This document shows, piece after piece, positions 52,001 to 64,000 of a stretch of 64,000 bases of DNA. The notes under the pieces are model-generated. The model saw only the letters and a list, made by a program, of their open reading frames with translations, searched no databases and was not told where the DNA came from. A program made the translations under genes and the position numbers. This DNA comes from Micromussa lordhowensis (lineage: Eukaryota > Cnidaria > Anthozoa > Scleractinia > Lobophylliidae). The stretch is from positions 1,628,301 to 1,692,300 of the forward strand of contig OZ026603.1 of NCBI GenBank assembly GCA_964020085.1, in the 5' to 3' direction. Every line of letters begins with the position of its first letter. Within the stretch, counting starts at the first letter, position 1.

Positions 52001-52431
52001 CTCATTCGAGTGTTGAAACTATTTGATTACACATCATTTGGTCACGTGATATATGCATTTCATACAGAACGCTGACCAAGTTCGGTTGAAGTATTATCTT
52101 TAAATTGGGTTTTTAGTTGAATAACGTCTCTTCGGGAGCTTGTTAACCGCCAAAAGAGAACTTCCTGCGAAGATTAGGGCGTCTACGGCGGATCTAAAGA
52201 GATTTCAACGGTATTTTTCGTCTTTTAGATCGATCTTCAGAGACCCGAACGGTTTCGATGGTTGTTCCATTGTTGGCGAGTGCCGAATCGAGCTTATGAT
52301 GGCGTCGTTTAGTAAATTCGTGGCTTAGAATCCTGCCGTACGGCTTATGGATGGTCTTCAAACTTACTGGAAATTGTTCAAATCACAACGCTGGATGTAA
52401 CAGCGCTTTAATTTCCGTGACACTGCAAGAA
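49066..52431. other. Spacer upstream of the cadherin gene
   Basis: I see no gene. The last few hundred bases probably hold the promoter and 5' UTR of the cadherin. No TATA box or splice-ready upstream exon could be identified with confidence. Confidence 0.35.
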
Positions 52432-52452
52432 ATGAACTATGAGTCATTCTGA
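52432..52452 (+). other. Overlapping upstream ORF of the cadherin
   Basis: An ATG seven bases before the cadherin ATG opens a six-codon frame in another register (MNYESF, stop TGA 52450-52452). Initiation there would bypass the main ATG. Confidence 0.4.
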
Positions 52453-55400
52453 ACGGACATGTATTCCATGGAATGTATGCCGATTCAAAACTAAACTGTG
52501 GCTTTGGTACATTGTGTTATTATGGACCACATGTGTGTTTGATCTGCATCCTTACTTCACCAGTGCATCAACAACCACTTTCTATATTTCTGAAGGACTT
52601 CCAAAAGGATCTTTTGTCGGCAGCCTGACACAGTACGTCACCTTCGACTTCGTAACTCCTCAAACTCAAACTAGTGACTTGAACGTTGATTTAGTTGCGA
52701 AGATCATTACTACAAACATTGTTTTGGATCGTGAAGCCGTTCCAAACTACGAAATCTCTTTAGTGGCCGTCTCTCCATTTCTAAATTTGGTAGTTTTAGT
52801 AAATGTCACCGATGCCAATGACAACATTCCGAAATTTGCGAACGATGTTTACAATTTCAAACTGTACGAGGAAGGCTCTGTGCAGCAGCGAATCAAAGCA
52901 TTGGACCCAGATTTCGGCTCAAATTCGACGCAGACTTATACTATATTATCTGGAAACATTGGCAGTGTTTTCAAGCTGACAGAATTTGTGGATAACAACG
53001 GTGCTTTGTGTGCAGAGCTTGGTTTGGAGCAAGGAAAAGTCCTCGATCGAGAAAAGCGTGACGCATACATTTTGAATGTGTCTGCCAGCGATGGAGGAAA
53101 TCCACGGCAAACTGGTTTTGCTTTACTCAACATTACTGTGCTAGATATAAACGACCATAATCCTGTATTTGCGAACAAATCTTATTCAGCCAACATTACC
53201 GAAAATACGGCAATTGGCACACCGATTTTGAAAGTCTTTGCCACTGATAATGATATCGGCATGAACGGTGAAGTTTTGTATTCGATCGAGCGTGGCTCGC
53301 ACTCGGATCCTAACTTTGTCTTTAGCATCCTTGAAAAGACTGGAGTGGTAGTGAACAATCTACTACTGGATTACGAAAAGAAACGTGATTACAACATTAT
53401 CGTACGAGCAAGAAACCCTGGAGTTCTGGGATCATCGAAGATTGACTTTGCAACTGTGGCCATTCATGTCTTGGATATAAACGACAACAAACCTGATATT
53501 AGAGTAGAATTTCAGCTTGGCGGAAGCTATCAAGTTTCTGAGGACGCCAGTATTGGAACTTCGGTCGCACGAATTTATGTTTCTGACAAAGATTCAGGCA
53601 GTAATGGAGAAGTTGATGTTACTTTAGAAGGGGGAAATGGACATTTCAGTGCTAAGTCAGACCCCAGTAATAATGTTGACATTATTGCAACTGCTAGAAC
53701 ATTGGATCGAGAGAGTCAAGCAGCTTATACATTGAAAGTTGTTGCCAAAGACAGAGGCCAACCCCAGCAAACTTCACAGGAAAGTTTTATCATTAATGTT
53801 GGAGATGTCAATGATAACCATCCTGAATTTGATCAAGATGTGTTTACTGCTGTGTTGTCAGAGAATGCTACCATTGGATCAAGGGTTGTGGTCACTCGTG
53901 CCACTGATGTGGACAAAGGCATAAATGCCAAGTTACTTTATATCATCTCTTATACACAGCAAGATGCTCTTTTCAAAACATGGTTTCGAATCAACCAGAC
54001 AACTGGAGAAATCCATTCAGCTGCAATGTTGGATCGCGAGAAAGTTCCCCAAGCCAAGTTCATTGTCACTGTGACTGATTCAGGTGTTCCAGCATTGAGT
54101 GCTAACTGCACAGTTATCGTAAACATAAGTGATGCTAACGATAATTACCCAGTCTTTACCAAACCTGTTTACTTTGCAACAGTTCACGAGAATATTGCTA
54201 GTGACACCAATGTCACACTAGTTTCAGCAACTGATCGTGACATTGGGCTTAATGGAATTGTACGCTATTCTTTGGAAACCAACCAGGGAAATATTCCTTT
54301 TGCTATAAATTCTAAAAGTGGACTTGTCACAACATTAGGACGGATTGACTATGAACTTCAACCTTCATACATTTTTAATGTTGCGGCTTCTGATGGAGGT
54401 GGGCGAAGTACATCCTCTGTTCTGAATATTTCAGTTGTGGACGAGAATGACAACTATCCGGTCATAAACCCAATAACATACAGTGTATCACTGTATGAAA
54501 ATCTGACAGTTGGGGATGTTGTAGCAACAATTTTTGCCAGAGATAACGATAGTGGTATATTCTCACAACTGGTCTTTTCAATTTCAAATGGGAACAGTGA
54601 CGGCCATTTTCTTATTGCATCATCAACAGGCGTAATACATCTGAAGAAACCCCTTGATCGAGAAACAAAGGACTTTCACAGACTTGAAGTGCAGGTTGCT
54701 GATGGCGGTGGATTAAAATCCAATAATTCAGCAGTCGTAGAAGTGACAGTTTTAGATGTGAATGATGATCCTCCAGTTTTTCAACCCAGCTTTTACAACT
54801 TCACCATCGTTGAAAATTCTAATTTACACACAGTGTTAGGTTCAGTTTATGCTTCAAGTAAAGATCTGGGAACCAATGCTGATATTTACTACTCGATCAG
54901 TGGAGGCAACATCCATAGTGTGTTCGGCATCAACTCTACTGGAACAATATTTACACAGAGCAACATTGACCATGAAACAACTCCAAAGGTGTGGCTTAAC
55001 ATTCAAGCTAAAGATGGTGGCAAGCCTCCACTGTATGGCTTTGCCAATGTGAGTGTGATGATAATTGATCTTAATGACAATCCTCCGTCATTTGAAAACA
55101 GTGTAATTGATGTTGACATTCTAGAAGACACCAAAGTCGGACACACATTTTACAATGTGACTGCACAGGATCCAGACAGTGGTCTTTTTGGACAAGTGAG
55201 TTACACTCTTCTCGCAAACCCTAACAACACATTTGAACTGGGTCAAGATACAGGCTCGCTGTCATTGACGCATGGTATTGACTTTGAAGGCCCAAGACAG
55301 TATTCAATCCGAGTTTTGGCAGAGGATGGTGGTTCTCCACCATTGAATACAACAGCCACTTTTAGATTGACTGTTGTGGATGTGAATGATCACCCACCCA

Positions 55401-58400
55401 TCTTTCCCAACTCTTCATACATTGCTTATGTCAGTGAACTCACACCAGCAGGGACAGATATCTTGAATGTGTCAGCATCCGATGCAGACACAGGGGACAA
55501 TGCTAGAATTTTATACTCCTTTCAATCAGGAGTGGATACCACCTTGTTTGGCTTGCAACCGAACGGTTGGATCTTCATTAAGCAAATGCTAAACAGAGAG
55601 GATCAGGAAGTTTATAGATTCACTGTGGTTGCAACTGACAAAGGAACTCCTCCAAAGAGTTCGACGGCTGATGTAACTATCAATGTTGATGATGTTAATG
55701 ACAACAATCCAAAGTTCACTCTGTCCTCATACATATTCCCAGTTGATGAGAATGAACCGAACAGAACATTTGTAGGTCAAGTTTCTGCAACAGACAAAGA
55801 TGCTGGAAGTAATGCCAGGGTTGCATATATTCTGATGTCTCTAATCCCCGAGTTTGTGATAGATCGAAACACAGGTATTATAAGAACTAACAAAGTCTTG
55901 AATCGAGAACAGGACAAATCCTACACCTTCCTGATCAAGGCAGTTGATCATGGGCAGAGCCCCAGGACGGGTTCAGCCAGTGTCACCATAACTGTTCAAG
56001 ATCTTAACGACAATGCACCCATCTTTAAGGAACTGTCTTATGAGAAGGCTGTGTACGAGAACATTGCTGTTGGGACTTCGGTCATTACTGTGCAAGCAAC
56101 GGATCGAGATGTGGGGTCCAATGGTGTGGTCAGCTACTTTGCAGCAAGTACAACAAGCACATTCAGCATAGATGCCCAGACTGGGTTGATCACCACTGCA
56201 GCTCACTTGGATCGTGAGAAGAACGAACGTTACACATTGAATATTGGTGCTAGCGACCAAGGAAACCCACCTCAATCCACTGTTGTGTTCGTGACTATTC
56301 ACGTACTAGATATTAATGACAATCCACCTCGCTTTGTCAACAACAGCTTCTTCGTGAATGTGCCGGAAAAACAGGCGGTCGGCACTGTCGTGACTACCGT
56401 GACAGCCAAGGACAAAGATGCTGGGAACAATGGAAGAGTGCGTTACACCATCGATCAAGGTAACGGTGGAAAAGTGTTTGAAATCAACGCCACTTCCGGT
56501 GTTATTATCCTGCGCAAAGCACTGGACTTCGAGAGAAGAAGCAAGTACCAGTTGAGGATTGTAGCCAGAGACCTGGGACAAAATAGCCAGAGTAGCTTTT
56601 TGTACGTCACGGTGTTTGTGTTAGATTCCAACGACAACAGACCCACGTTTGACAGGAACCCTGTCACGGTGCAACTGTTTGAAGGTGTGTCAATCAACTA
56701 CAACGTGACCACTATAACAGCTCATGACTATGACTCTGGCCAGAACAGCTGGATTCGGTATTCAGTCGATTCTCAGTCGCCGGGACCTCCAAAATTTAAA
56801 GTGGACCCGTCGTCGGGCACCGTTCAGACCATCGGAAAAATCGATCGCGAGTTGGTAGACGAGTACACATTGAACATCCGAGCCACCGATCAAGCGTTCA
56901 CGGAATCCGAGCGGTTATCGAGCACCATAACGGTTTTCATTATCGTGGACGATATCAACGACAACAAGCCAGCCTTTGTGTCGCCGAACTACACGTATGT
57001 GATGGAAGACGAGCCATTCGGTTACCCTGTCATCACCATCACTGCCATTGACCAGGACTTGAGTAGAAACGGTCGAGTGAAATACAGAATCGAGCAAGGT
57101 GGCAGCGGGGATAGCTTTGGAAAGTTTTCTTTACAGGCAGACACTGGTCTGCTCATGTTGCAAGGCGCGTTGGACTACGAGACCACACCCGAGTATGTTC
57201 TGAACATTTCTGCCACAGATGAAGGGTCTCCGCCGCTGGCCTCGTACCAACTCCTCACCATTTACCTGGTCGATGTGAACGACAACCCGCCGGAATTTCA
57301 GCCGAGTCTGTTCTTTGGTAACGTGAGCGAAAACGAGCCCATGGGTACCACTGTGATGAAGATCAGCGCCAGTGATCTAGACAGTGGGACAAACGGAGCT
57401 CTGACATACAGCATCCCGAGGGGGAAGGTGATGTCCAAGTTTGCCATCAATGAAAGCAGTGGCGTGATCTACACCAATTCGACGCTTGACCGTGAGACAA
57501 AAGACAAGTATCAACTTACTGTGTATGCCAGAGACAATGCGTTCCCCTTTCGCGTCGGCACTTGCAGTGTGATAATTAGAGTTCTGGACAAGAACGACCA
57601 TGGTCCCGTTTTCAACCCTTCTCACTTGAATTTGACTGTATTGGAAGAGCAAGCCCCCTTCGTGTTTCATACTTTAACAGCTCAAGATCCAGATATCGGC
57701 CAAAATGGCCGCGTACGCTACTTTATAAAGAGCGGCGACGAAGACGGGAAGTTTTCAATCGGGGAGTTCTCAGGTGCGCTGTCGACCACAGCTCGACTCA
57801 ACAGAGAAGACACAGCTCGTTATGATTTAGAAATTGAAGCAAGTGATGTCACATCTCCTTTTCATAACTCCACCGCTCGCGTGACAATCATTGTTGGTGA
57901 CATTAATGACAATCCACCAAAGTTCAAGCAAGATTCTTACGATATACAGATCCGCGAGCTAACCAAGACTGGCTCTCTTATCCTCAACGTGACAGCAACT
58001 GACAGCGACTGGGGAATGAACGGAGAAGTGGTGTACTCCTTGAGCAGCAATACATTTGGCGTTTTCCGTATCGATTCTAAGACAGGAGAGATCTACACCG
58101 TGCAGGAATTCGACTACTCGGTCAAGAAGGTCTACAACTTCCTCTGTCACGCGACAGACAGAGGTGTGTTCCCGAGGAAGGCATCAGTTGCGATGAAAGT
58201 GTCAATCATCGACGAGAACAACCACGCCCCTGAGTTTCAGACGATACCTTATTTCAAAGGGATCCAGCCCTCTGCCGTGCAGCCAGAACTTGTGCTGGTG
58301 ACAGTTAGCGCAACGGATGAAGATTCTTCATCAATAACACAAATGACGTATAGGTTTGCCAACGGCCCTTCTCCTCAGTACTTCCTCTTGGAAAGCAACA

Positions 58401-60338
58401 CTGGACATTTACGAATCAAAAATGTTTCCAGCATTCCAGAAGGTGCGTACATTTTAAACATCCTCGCTGACGATGGCGGCAATCTGACCGGAAGAGGAAT
58501 AGTGGAGATTGTTGTTGGCACCCCCTCGGTTACTCGACCTCAGTTCGTGAACGGCACGCGAGTCTTTGTTTCCCTTCCCGAGAATAGCCCGAAGAATCAC
58601 GAAGTGACCCGAGTGCTGGCGACTCCATCGAATGATATAGCGTACAGCATAGTTGATGGGAACATTGGAAACGCTTTCTACATCAATCCTCAAAGCGGTG
58701 TCGTGACGGTGGCAAATCAAGCGCGGCTCGATTTTGAGAGGTTGCGTGACTTTCGCCTTTATATCATCGCGTCAAGGTCCTCGTCACGAAATGCTTACTT
58801 AACCTTGTACGTCAACTTGACAGATGTGAACGACAACGCCCCCGTGTTTTATCCTGCTAATATTTCCGTCCAGCTCACAGAGGACAATGCGTCGCTCTCT
58901 AGCGGTTTTGTACCACAAACAGTCGCCTCGCTGACGACGACAGACAAGGATTCAGGAGATAACAACAAAATATCGTACGAAATTTTTGAAGGCAACGTGA
59001 ACGAACGGTTTTCTATTAATCCACAGACGGGTGTTATTATCACACAAGGCCCAATTGATCGTGAAAATAAGACCTTCTACGACCTGGTTGTCAAGGCAAC
59101 TGATGGGGGAACCCCGCCGCAGTCCAGTTTTAGCCATGTGCTTGTCAAAATTATCGACTTGAATGACAACATCCCAGTATTTTCAGGGCCCTATTCGGTG
59201 GAAGTCGATGAGGACCTCAAGGTGGGATCTGTCTTGAAGCGTGTTACTGCCACTGACAAAGACGAAAATCCAAATTTGGCGTACTCCTTCAGTAACGGCA
59301 AGAACAGCCAAGGTTTGTTACACATTGACAAATTCACCGGAGACGTTAGCTTGCTGGGCTCTCTTGATTATGAGGGGATCAAATCGTACTTGCTCAACAT
59401 CACCTGCAGCGACGGAATCCATCAAGCAGAAACAACATTGTCCGTGAATGTTAAGGATGTCAACGACAACGCTCCCAAATTTTTGGAAAGTTCCTATCAG
59501 GCGACTTTGTCTGAGGAAACAGCGGCTGGGACTTCCATCCTGCAGGTCAGCGCTGAAGACGAAGACAGTGGCTCCAACGGGCAGCTTACTTATGCATTCG
59601 ACACTTCCGTCGACGAATTTCGGATAAACGCTTCTTCCGGCGTTATCTACACGGCAAAAAGGATCGAAGTTGGTGTTCGAGAATCGTTGCTTTTCGTGAT
59701 CGTGTCGGCCACTGACCATGGTACCCCCACTCAGCGTGCTTTTGTCACGGTACAGATTAGAATCAACCGAAAACCAAGGTTCAACCAGCCAGCCTACAAG
59801 GCGAGCATTCCAGAAGACACGAAACCCGGTACTTCGGTCGTGACGGTATCGGCAGTCGACGACTCCGGTTTGAATGTGGCTAAGATCAGCTACGATCTTA
59901 AATTTGGCGATCCCCAGTCACTGTTCAGGATTGGTCGCCGTAGTGGTGTCATTGAGGTGAATAAAGATGGTTTGGATTACGAGACGGAGACGAATTACCT
60001 ACTCGGTGTTGAAGCACGCGATGACAGCACGAATAAGAGTGTTGTAGTTGAAGTGAACATTACCATCACAGATGTTAACGATAATCCACCCGTTTTCGAT
60101 CCCGCAGATTACATTGAAGAAGTCGACGAAGACGTGCCGAATGGTACGATGATTCTCCGAGTGAATGCATCGGATAGAGACTCGGGAGTGAACGGACGCG
60201 TAGTGTTTTCCATCTCTTCAGGCAACGATAAACAGTCTTTCAAGATCGACAGCACGACTGGTGAAATAGTGACGATTAAGCCGTTGGATTATGAGAGTAT
60301 CAAGGAACATAAGTTGTCTGTACAAGCTAGAGATGAAG
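52439..60338 (+). other. 7.9-kb exon encoding cadherin repeats 1-25
   Basis: One uninterrupted exon holds the signal peptide and about 25 cadherin repeats. The inter-repeat calcium motif is absent or altered after repeats 18 (IDENNHAPEF), 19 (GTPSVTRPQF) and 23 (RINRKPRF). The exon ends just before the calcium-binding linker of repeat 25. Confidence 0.85.
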
Positions 60339-63300
60339 GTAAGAAAACTCTTGTATTTGTTTTACAGTGGAATCCCGATTTCTCGAACCTCCAGGGGAAA
60401 CGCAAATTGGTTTGAGAAATCGGAGAGTTCGAGAAATCGGGGGTAAAATTACAGTGTTTGACTGAGGAGAGGGAACAACTTTTGGTTCGAGCTATCGGGA
60501 GGTTCGAAAAAACGAGGGTTTGAGAAATCGGGATTCCACTGTATTTTGTTACCAATGATGTGCTGGATCACGTGAGAGTAGTCTTGACTGTTGTAGGAAG
60601 ATTGACGTTTAAGGGGATAGATCACAGACGGCGAATCTTGCCACAATTGAAGATTTTAAACAATTATTGGATGAGGTTTTTGTGATATCCAGAATAATCA
60701 AGGTCGAGGTAAGGGTTATCAGCCGAAGCCGGAGGCTGAGGCTGATAATCCTTACCTCGAAGTTGACATGATTACCCTTGGAAATCATGCACTGCGGTCA
60801 TACATGACATGATTACCGATGACCTTGACATGATTACCCGTGACCTTGACATGATTATTGTATAATCTGCAGTTATGACGTCACGAGCGCTGATTTCGAA
60901 AATTCACTGTAGGCTTTCGGCCAATCAGAAAAGGGTTAGAGAGTTGAATGTATAATAATTTAGTTTATCGTTCGTAATCCGTGTTAATCTTCCTCGCTCG
61001 TTACTTCCTTGGTGCTTATGCTCATTAATAAATTTGTAAGGTAGCTTTGTATTTCGGAAAATATCTGGAAATTGATCCCTTAAGCGTGTACTCACGACTG
61101 GGGAACTACGACCGTGTTCAATTCAACAAGTTATCTTGCACTAGCAAGCGTACGTTTCCCTACATTTGCCATCAAATCCAGAGAGAAATTTAGACCCAAA
61201 TCTATGAAAAACTGAAAACAGCTCTGAAAACCGACACTCGATGATGGATGGAGTGGTGCGTGACATTTTGCACTGTCGAGAAAATTTTTCGGGAGGAAAC
61301 AATCCATTATTTCTCACCAAATCAAAACAATCTGCTTTTATCATGTTTTAAGTTGGAACTTCTTTATGTTCCTTTTTCAGGTCTTAAACCAAAGACGAGT
61401 CTTGCATCTGTGAGAATCAAAGTAGGCGACGTAAATGACAACATTCCTGAATTTTACATCCCTCATCCTGATGAAGTGGCAGTGGAGGAAAACTCACCCG
61501 TAGGAACATCAGTCTACCGAGTGACCGCGGTAGATCGCGACTCTGGGAGATATGGATCGGTCAAGTACAGCATCCTCGGGGGAAGTGGCTGGGGCCTTTT
61601 TGACATCGACGATTTCAGCGGAGAGCTCAAGACCAACGCAACTTTTGACTACGAAATACGCAATCGTTACTTTCTAGAAATCAACGCTGAAGATGGAGGA
61701 AGCCCGCCTCTGAAAAGTAAGGTAAACCTGACAGTTTACATCAAGAGCGTGGATGAAAGCGACCCGAAGTTTGAGCAGAGTAGCTACGAGTTTGATCTCC
61801 CTGGTAACGCGAAAATCCGCGACGTTGTAGGACAGGTTGTCGCCACAGACGAAGATGAAGGTGAAGATGGAATCGTGCGTTATTCGTTTGAGTTTAGCAG
61901 TTCAGATGTGTTTGCTATCAATGGAACTTCCGGAGTCATCTTCGTGAACAAGTCGCTCGAGGAAGTCAACAGACGCAGCCGAAGAAGTATTGATTTAGCC
62001 GATGAAGAATTGATTGGGTCACGCCGGAGAGTTAGGAGAGGGACTGACGTGACAACTGTCACGCTACGCGTACGAGCCGATAGCGGTAAAGCAAAGTCAA
62101 AGGTGGGTTTGGTATGGGTTGAAGTAGCAATAGACTTTGCCTGTCCTGAATGTCCGACCACAACCGCAAGAGATGAAAATGACGGAGGGATAGCTGGTAG
62201 CACTTTGTCTATAATTATTGCCCTAGCAGTCCTAGCCGGGGCCATTTTAATCGCGTTTATCGTCGTTATGTTGGCTATTTATATGAGAAAGAAGAAGAAG
62301 AGGAATCGACAGCATCCGCGCTTGGGTTACGATGGCTCATTCGATGAGATCACCGTGCATCCACAAGCTGCGAATGGGAATATTAACCACGTGGACTCAT
62401 CCCTTGATAACGTCTCCACGCCGCGCGGCTATTTTCAGGAATGCTCTCCCCTGAACGGCCCGAGTGACTCGCCTGCCCGTGGAACTGAATCCTCGGATAC
62501 GCCGAACAGCGCGTCGAGCGGCCGAGGATCATCCGAAGGTGTTGATTTCGAGGATGGCCATCCGCAGGTGATTGTGAACGGAGATATCGGAAGTCTGCAT
62601 TCAGAGAACTACGTCAAAACTGTTGTGGGACCGGATTCAGGGATTCAACAGGATTCAGATCAAGTGTCTCAGCTTACAATCAGCGATGGAAGTAGCATGA
62701 TGCAAGGGGAGGGCCTCGCGATCGATAAACAAACGGACAAAATCGATAAGTTACTGGCTCGGCTCGGTAGCCAAGAAAGCCTTCACGTGTTCGGTGAAGA
62801 AGGAGGCGGAGAGGCGGACGGCGGAGTGGACGTCAGCAATTTATTATACGCCAAGCTTGCGGAAGTGGACGCCGACGATGATGAATCGATTATCGACGGC
62901 ATGAGACCGTTTGTCGAAGAAGGACACGATCACCCTTCGTATGGTGGCTCGTTGAGTTCTATCGTGGGCAGTCGCGAAGAACTTACCGGAAGTTATAACT
63001 GGGATTATTTGCTTGACTGGGGCCCGCAGTTTCAGCCGTTAGCGGACGTGTTCTTTGAAATTGGTAAAATGAAAGACGACGCCCCTCCGAAGAAATCTTT
63101 GAGCTTGAGTTTGCCTTCGAGTCAAGGATCAAGGAACCCTGCAACAGGAATGGTGACAACAGACATGCTGTCTTCAGTTTCTTCACTTCCTCGCTCGCCT
63201 ATAAGTCCTCCGTCCACACGCTATACTTCGCCGGCATTCTCGCCGAACTTTACTCCCGCCATTACTCCTTTAGTAACTCGTTCTCCGTCGGTTTCTCCTT

Positions 63301-63485
63301 TGGACACGGGTGCATCATCCCCAGTATTTTCGCCCCCTGCAGGAGCCACACCCAAGTCAGGCTCGCGGCCGTCTTCGGTGCACGTGTTGCAGCTACGTAG
63401 AGACTCTCATGATGGTTCAAACTCAGACTTGACTCACTCGCCGTCAATATCAGACAATGAATCCAATCTAGAGATCGATGTATAG
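52439..63485 (+). CDS. Dachsous-like giant protocadherin (2 coding exons)
   Basis: Coding 52439-60338 and 61381-63485 join in phase (donor AAG then GTAAGA; acceptor CCTTTTTCAG) into 10,005 nt, 3334 aa. The N-terminus has a hydrophobic signal sequence (WLWYIVLLWTTCVF). Then come 27 cadherin repeats, each with DRE, DxD and DxNDN-type calcium motifs, with no EGF or laminin-G domains. One membrane span lies near residues 2908-2934, followed by KKKKR and a tail of about 400 residues with NWDYLLDWGPQFQPL near 3173. Exactly 27 repeats without EGF/LamG, and this length, match Dachsous (human DCHS1 about 3300 aa). Dachsous binds the Fat cadherin between cells and directs planar polarity and Hippo-linked growth control. 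The role is inferred from architecture; another large protocadherin is the alternative. The frame reads past 60338 into the intron, and that extension is not coding. Confidence 0.88.
60365..60541. mobile_element. 177-bp pogo-like MITE in the cadherin intron
   Basis: CAGTGGAATCCCGATTTCTC and GAGAAATCGGGATTCCACTG are perfect inverted ends of 20 bp, flanked by TA (60363-60364 and 60542-60543). It begins 26 bp after the exon 1 donor, and the in-frame intron read-through stops inside it. Confidence 0.8.
60670..60960. repeat. Fold-back and short tandem motif in the cadherin intron
   Basis: TCGAGGTAAGGGTTATCAGC is inverted as GCTGATAATCCTTACCTCGA around GGAGGCTGAGG. Downstream, TGACATGATTACC recurs three times in different spacings. 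The region also contains TGACGTCACGAGCGC. No coding capacity. Confidence 0.5.
61381..63485 (+). other. Last exon: repeats 26-27, membrane span and tail
   Basis: This exon encodes repeats 26 and 27, two basic clusters RSRR (2832-2835) and RVRR (2850-2853), the membrane span and the whole cytoplasmic tail. The tail is rich in Ser, Pro, Asp and Gly (SPISPPSTRYTSPAFSP), with many possible phosphorylation sites. The stop is TAG at 63483-63485. Confidence 0.85.
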
Positions 63486-64000
63486 CGAATTTTATATAAT
63501 AACCGTATTACAGTTCTATATAGTAGGGAATTCTGCGCGCAGATACAGTTCCTTATTTTTGCGGTGATAACAGATTACAAATATATCTCGTTTTTTTCCG
63601 GTACTTTAGAAATAGAAACTCCACAGGGTTTTTAAGAGCTCTAGGTTTAGAAGATTTTTGAAACAGCAATGCCGTTTTGTTTTTTAGTTTTCATCCAGAC
63701 ATAAAGTGTCAGTAGCTTTTGTTGCGGAAGATGTTCACCTATAACAAAGCGAGTCTTATTGTATAATATATCATGCAGAGTATTTTCTATTTTTGTAAAT
63801 AAGCGATATCTTACTGCGCAGTTTTACAGCTTCAAGAATGTATATAATTAATGAACGAGTCAGAGTGCAGGCTCTGGCTGTTTTTGAGTTTAAAAGTATT
63901 TACTAGTGAAAGCCTTAAGGGAATGGAACGCGATCCATGTGCTGACTCGTTTTCCAGAAATGAAATTTTATCATTAGCTTGTTAAAAACCAAGGTTTTAG
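63486..64000 (+). other. 3' flank of the cadherin gene
   Basis: This is presumably 3' UTR. No canonical AATAAA is seen before the window ends; GTAAATAAG at about 63796 is the closest. Nothing else is recognised. Confidence 0.4.

Noticed and set aside
52140..52328. 62-aa frame upstream of the cadherin
   Set aside because: It has no ATG at its start and no domain. It is more likely 5' UTR or spacer.
56306..59719. Antisense frames inside the cadherin exon
   Set aside because: They are shadows of a strongly coding exon on the other strand, with no homology.
60339..60415. C-terminal extension of the cadherin reading frame
   Set aside because: It starts at a strong GTAAGA donor, runs into a MITE, and skipping it joins perfectly in phase to the exon at 61381.
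61248..61380. ATG-led start of a separate short cadherin gene
   Set aside because: This is intron sequence before a clear CCTTTTTCAG acceptor. The peptide has no cadherin similarity until 61381.

Overview
The window looks like nuclear DNA of an anthozoan cnidarian, most probably a stony coral. It carries intron-rich animal genes with GT-AG splice sites, a WDR17 orthologue and a Dachsous-type giant cadherin. The AT-rich introns and spacers are packed with short fold-back DNA elements and tRNA-derived SINEs of the kinds common in coral and anemone genomes. The coral assignment rests on recognising repeat styles from general knowledge and could not be confirmed by a search. No rRNA, CRISPR, operon or prokaryotic feature is present.

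Layout. 1-2600 is repeat-derived spacer (an interrupted tandem repeat with an 8-bp target duplication, then a fold-back element). 2618-7066 (minus) is a six-exon gene for a secreted protein with a signal peptide, a WAP four-disulphide core, a second six-cysteine module and a Pro/Gln-rich tail. 7067-14236 is spacer with an inverted repeat beside the WAP gene start, an 84-bp insertion with a 14-bp target duplication, a truncated LINE and several fold-back elements. 14298-41553 (plus) is a complete 30-exon WDR17 gene (1287 aa). Its introns hold at least four copies of one SINE family, other SINEs, an antisense LINE tail, several fold-back elements, two exact intronic duplications and an 18-bp minisatellite inside a pogo-like element. 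41554-52431 is spacer with DNA-element remnants and no gene I can support. 52439-63485 (plus) is a two-exon Dachsous-like protocadherin (3334 aa, 27 cadherin repeats, one membrane span, about 400-residue tail). Its 7.9-kb first exon encodes about 25 repeats. The window ends in its 3' flank.

The three genes do not form one pathway. The WAP gene and WDR17 diverge from a shared 7-kb spacer, and WDR17 and the cadherin lie in tandem. All exon joins were worked out by hand from splice sites and reading-frame phase. They agree in frame throughout, and for WDR17 also with the known vertebrate protein. No transcript evidence was available, and UTR limits are not known.
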